The notes below the pieces were generated by a model. It was given only the letters and a program-made list of their open reading frames with translations. It was not told the DNA's origin and did no database searches. The translations under genes and the position numbers were made by a program. A stretch of DNA of 8,019 nucleotides from JAISFI01 sp031552335 (GTDB taxonomy: Bacteria > Bacteroidota > Bacteroidia > Bacteroidales > Azobacteroidaceae), in the NCBI GenBank assembly GCA_031552335.1, contig JAVBMQ010000088.1:1-8019 (forward strand), written 5' to 3'. This document shows positions 7,329-8,019 of the stretch, piece by piece (position 1 is the stretch's first letter; every line of letters starts with the position of its first letter).

Positions 7329-7420
7329 AAACAGAAACAGGAACAATCACTTGCTCCTGTTCCCTCTTCATAAAAAAACTCTTATAACCCTAAACCTTGC
7401 AATTATGAAAACTTTAACCT
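7325..7420 (-). ncRNA. Candidate small minus-strand transcript (speculative)
   Basis: On the minus strand, TACCTTTG (7433-7426) matches the Bacteroidota -7 box, with a weak CTTG (7457-7454) 20 bp upstream. Transcription would begin near 7419 and run left to the hairpin at 7361-7336. The T-rich stretch following that hairpin on this strand ends near 7321. That would give an RNA of roughly 95 nt, whose 3' end is antisense to the last codons of the S9 peptidase gene. I see no match to a known small RNA family, and the weak -33 box makes this tentative. The alternative is that the hairpin simply ends transcripts of the 7504-8010 gene. Confidence 0.2.
7336..7361 (-). terminator. Hairpin terminator, best suited to leftward transcription
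   Basis: AACAGGA (7336-7342) pairs with TCCTGTT (7355-7361), and CAA (7344-7346) pairs with TTG (7351-7353) around a TCAC loop, leaving one A-C mismatch. On the minus strand the stem is followed by a T-rich run (TCTGTTTTTATTTCT, 7335-7321), the layout of an intrinsic terminator. On the plus strand the following bases are CCCTCTTCAT, a poor U-tract. It starts 7 bp after the peptidase stop and probably separates the two converging units. It would act about 140 bp downstream of the 7504-8010 gene. Confidence 0.6.
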
Positions 7421-7503
7421 CGATACAAAGGTATGATAATTTGCTTGCTTTTGCAAGTTTCTACATGTTAAAATATATTTAAAAAGTTAAAGCAATAATA
7501 CTT

Positions 7504-8010
7504 TTATAATTCATCAATAATTTCATGTTGATTTTTGAAATATTCCATTCGTTGTTTTTCACCACTTCTGGAAATCAAGGTTGAAAATCTCATGGTAGAC
7601 TCAAGCCATGTTTTTTGCACATTACATAATACAGGAGAAAAACTGGAAAGATAATTCAAACCAAAGACATTAAAAGCACAGACCCGGAGTTCTCTGCTTT
7701 CTATATAATCATATGCAGCATCAATAAAAGTATTGGTTACATAGACCATAAAAGGTTTTCCGCTTTCAAAACGTCCTTTAGCAATCATTTCTTCATAATA
7801 AATCAAAAAGTCATGAAGTTCTTTTTTTATCTTGTTAACCTCAATTGATGTCACGATCTGGAGTTCCTTCAAATATTTCAAATCATCAACAGCATGCCGG
7901 CATATTTCAGAATCCAATATCACATATGTCATGACCTCCTGACTCAGTTCATAACAAGTACGTTGAATCTCAAGTGCTTTTTCCGGCACTACCATATCTT
8001 TAAAAGACAT
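7504..8010 (-). CDS. Hypothetical protein, possibly partial at its N terminus
   Basis: I do not recognise this 168-residue protein. It begins MSFKDMVVPEKALEIQRTCY if the ATG at 8010 is the start. However, the nine bases left before the window edge hold no stop, so the true start may lie outside. No signal peptide, membrane segment or known catalytic motif is visible. The composition is rich in Glu, Lys, Leu and Tyr, and the pattern suggests a mostly alpha-helical fold, with heptad-like stretches around DDLKYLKELQIVTSIEVNKIKKELHD split over about residues 41-67. A tract FMVYVTNTFIDAAYDYIESRELRV lies near residues 87-110. It converges on the S9 peptidase gene with a 175-bp gap containing a terminator hairpin. 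The length and a codon composition like its neighbours argue for a real gene, and no function is proposed. Confidence 0.65.
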   Translation of the reverse strand: MSFKDMVVPEKALEIQRTCYELSQEVMTYVILDSEICRHAVDDLKYLKELQIVTSIEVNKIKKELHDFLIYYEEMIAKGRFESGKPFMVYVTNTFIDAAYDYIESRELRVCAFNVFGLNYLSSFSPVLCNVQKTWLESTMRFSTLISRSGEKQRMEYFKNQHEIIDEL

Positions 8011-8019
8011 ACTGGAGTT

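Noticed and set aside
7444..7457. Short hairpin CTTGC-TTTT-GCAAG as a terminator for the peptidase gene
   Set aside because: The stem has only five base pairs and no strong U-run follows; the hairpin at 7336-7361 is much closer to the stop and stronger.
7405..7482. A 25-codon plus-strand frame beginning MKTLTSIQRYDNLLAF in the gap after the peptidase
   Set aside because: It has no convincing promoter or terminator and no recognisable motif, and frames this short arise by chance in AT-rich gaps. The same gap shows better signals on the minus strand.

Overview
The window reads as a chromosomal segment from a member of the Bacteroidota, most likely order Bacteroidales. The support is an AT-rich genome, start codons without usable Shine-Dalgarno sites, promoter boxes of the Bacteroides type (TTTG, about 19 bp, TAnnTTTG), and proteins of clearly Bacteroidota type: a DUF1343/NamZ-like protein, a 947-residue LptD and a secreted S9 peptidase. 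No tRNA, rRNA, CRISPR array, insertion sequence or integrase gene is visible. I cannot name a genus from sequence alone.

Layout. Positions 1-300 (minus strand) hold the first 100 codons of a DUF1343/NamZ-like secreted peptidoglycan exo-muramidase, cut by the window edge. The 91-bp gap to the next gene carries two interleaved, opposite promoters. Then come four plus-strand genes: an HD-domain phosphohydrolase (392-928), the LPS-assembly outer-membrane protein LptD (1023-3866), IspE of the MEP isoprenoid pathway (3985-4791) and a secreted S9 (prolyl oligopeptidase/DPP4-type) peptidase (4806-7328). A hairpin at 7336-7361 follows; its T-rich side faces left, so it suits minus-strand transcripts better than the peptidase transcript. 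At the right edge a minus-strand protein of at least 168 residues (7504-8010), which I do not recognise, converges on the peptidase gene.

How the genes fit together. lptD, ispE and the peptidase are co-directional with small gaps, and ispE and the peptidase are only 14 bp apart, so they are probably one transcription unit starting at a promoter near 938-967. The theme is cell-envelope maintenance: peptidoglycan turnover (NamZ-like), LPS insertion into the outer membrane (LptD), isoprenoid precursors needed for the undecaprenyl carrier (IspE) and peptide breakdown outside the cytoplasm (S9 peptidase). This is mostly core genome. No gene-level novel system is evident.

The most unusual structure is the 118-bp lptD-ispE gap. 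It is almost entirely an array of 7-bp units (AATTTTG on the left, its complement CAAAATT on the right) forming an inverted repeat with 33-bp arms and one mismatch, whose right arm ends two bases before the ispE start codon. Other points worth checking are the interleaved divergent promoter pair at 336-374 and a possible small minus-strand RNA near 7325-7420.
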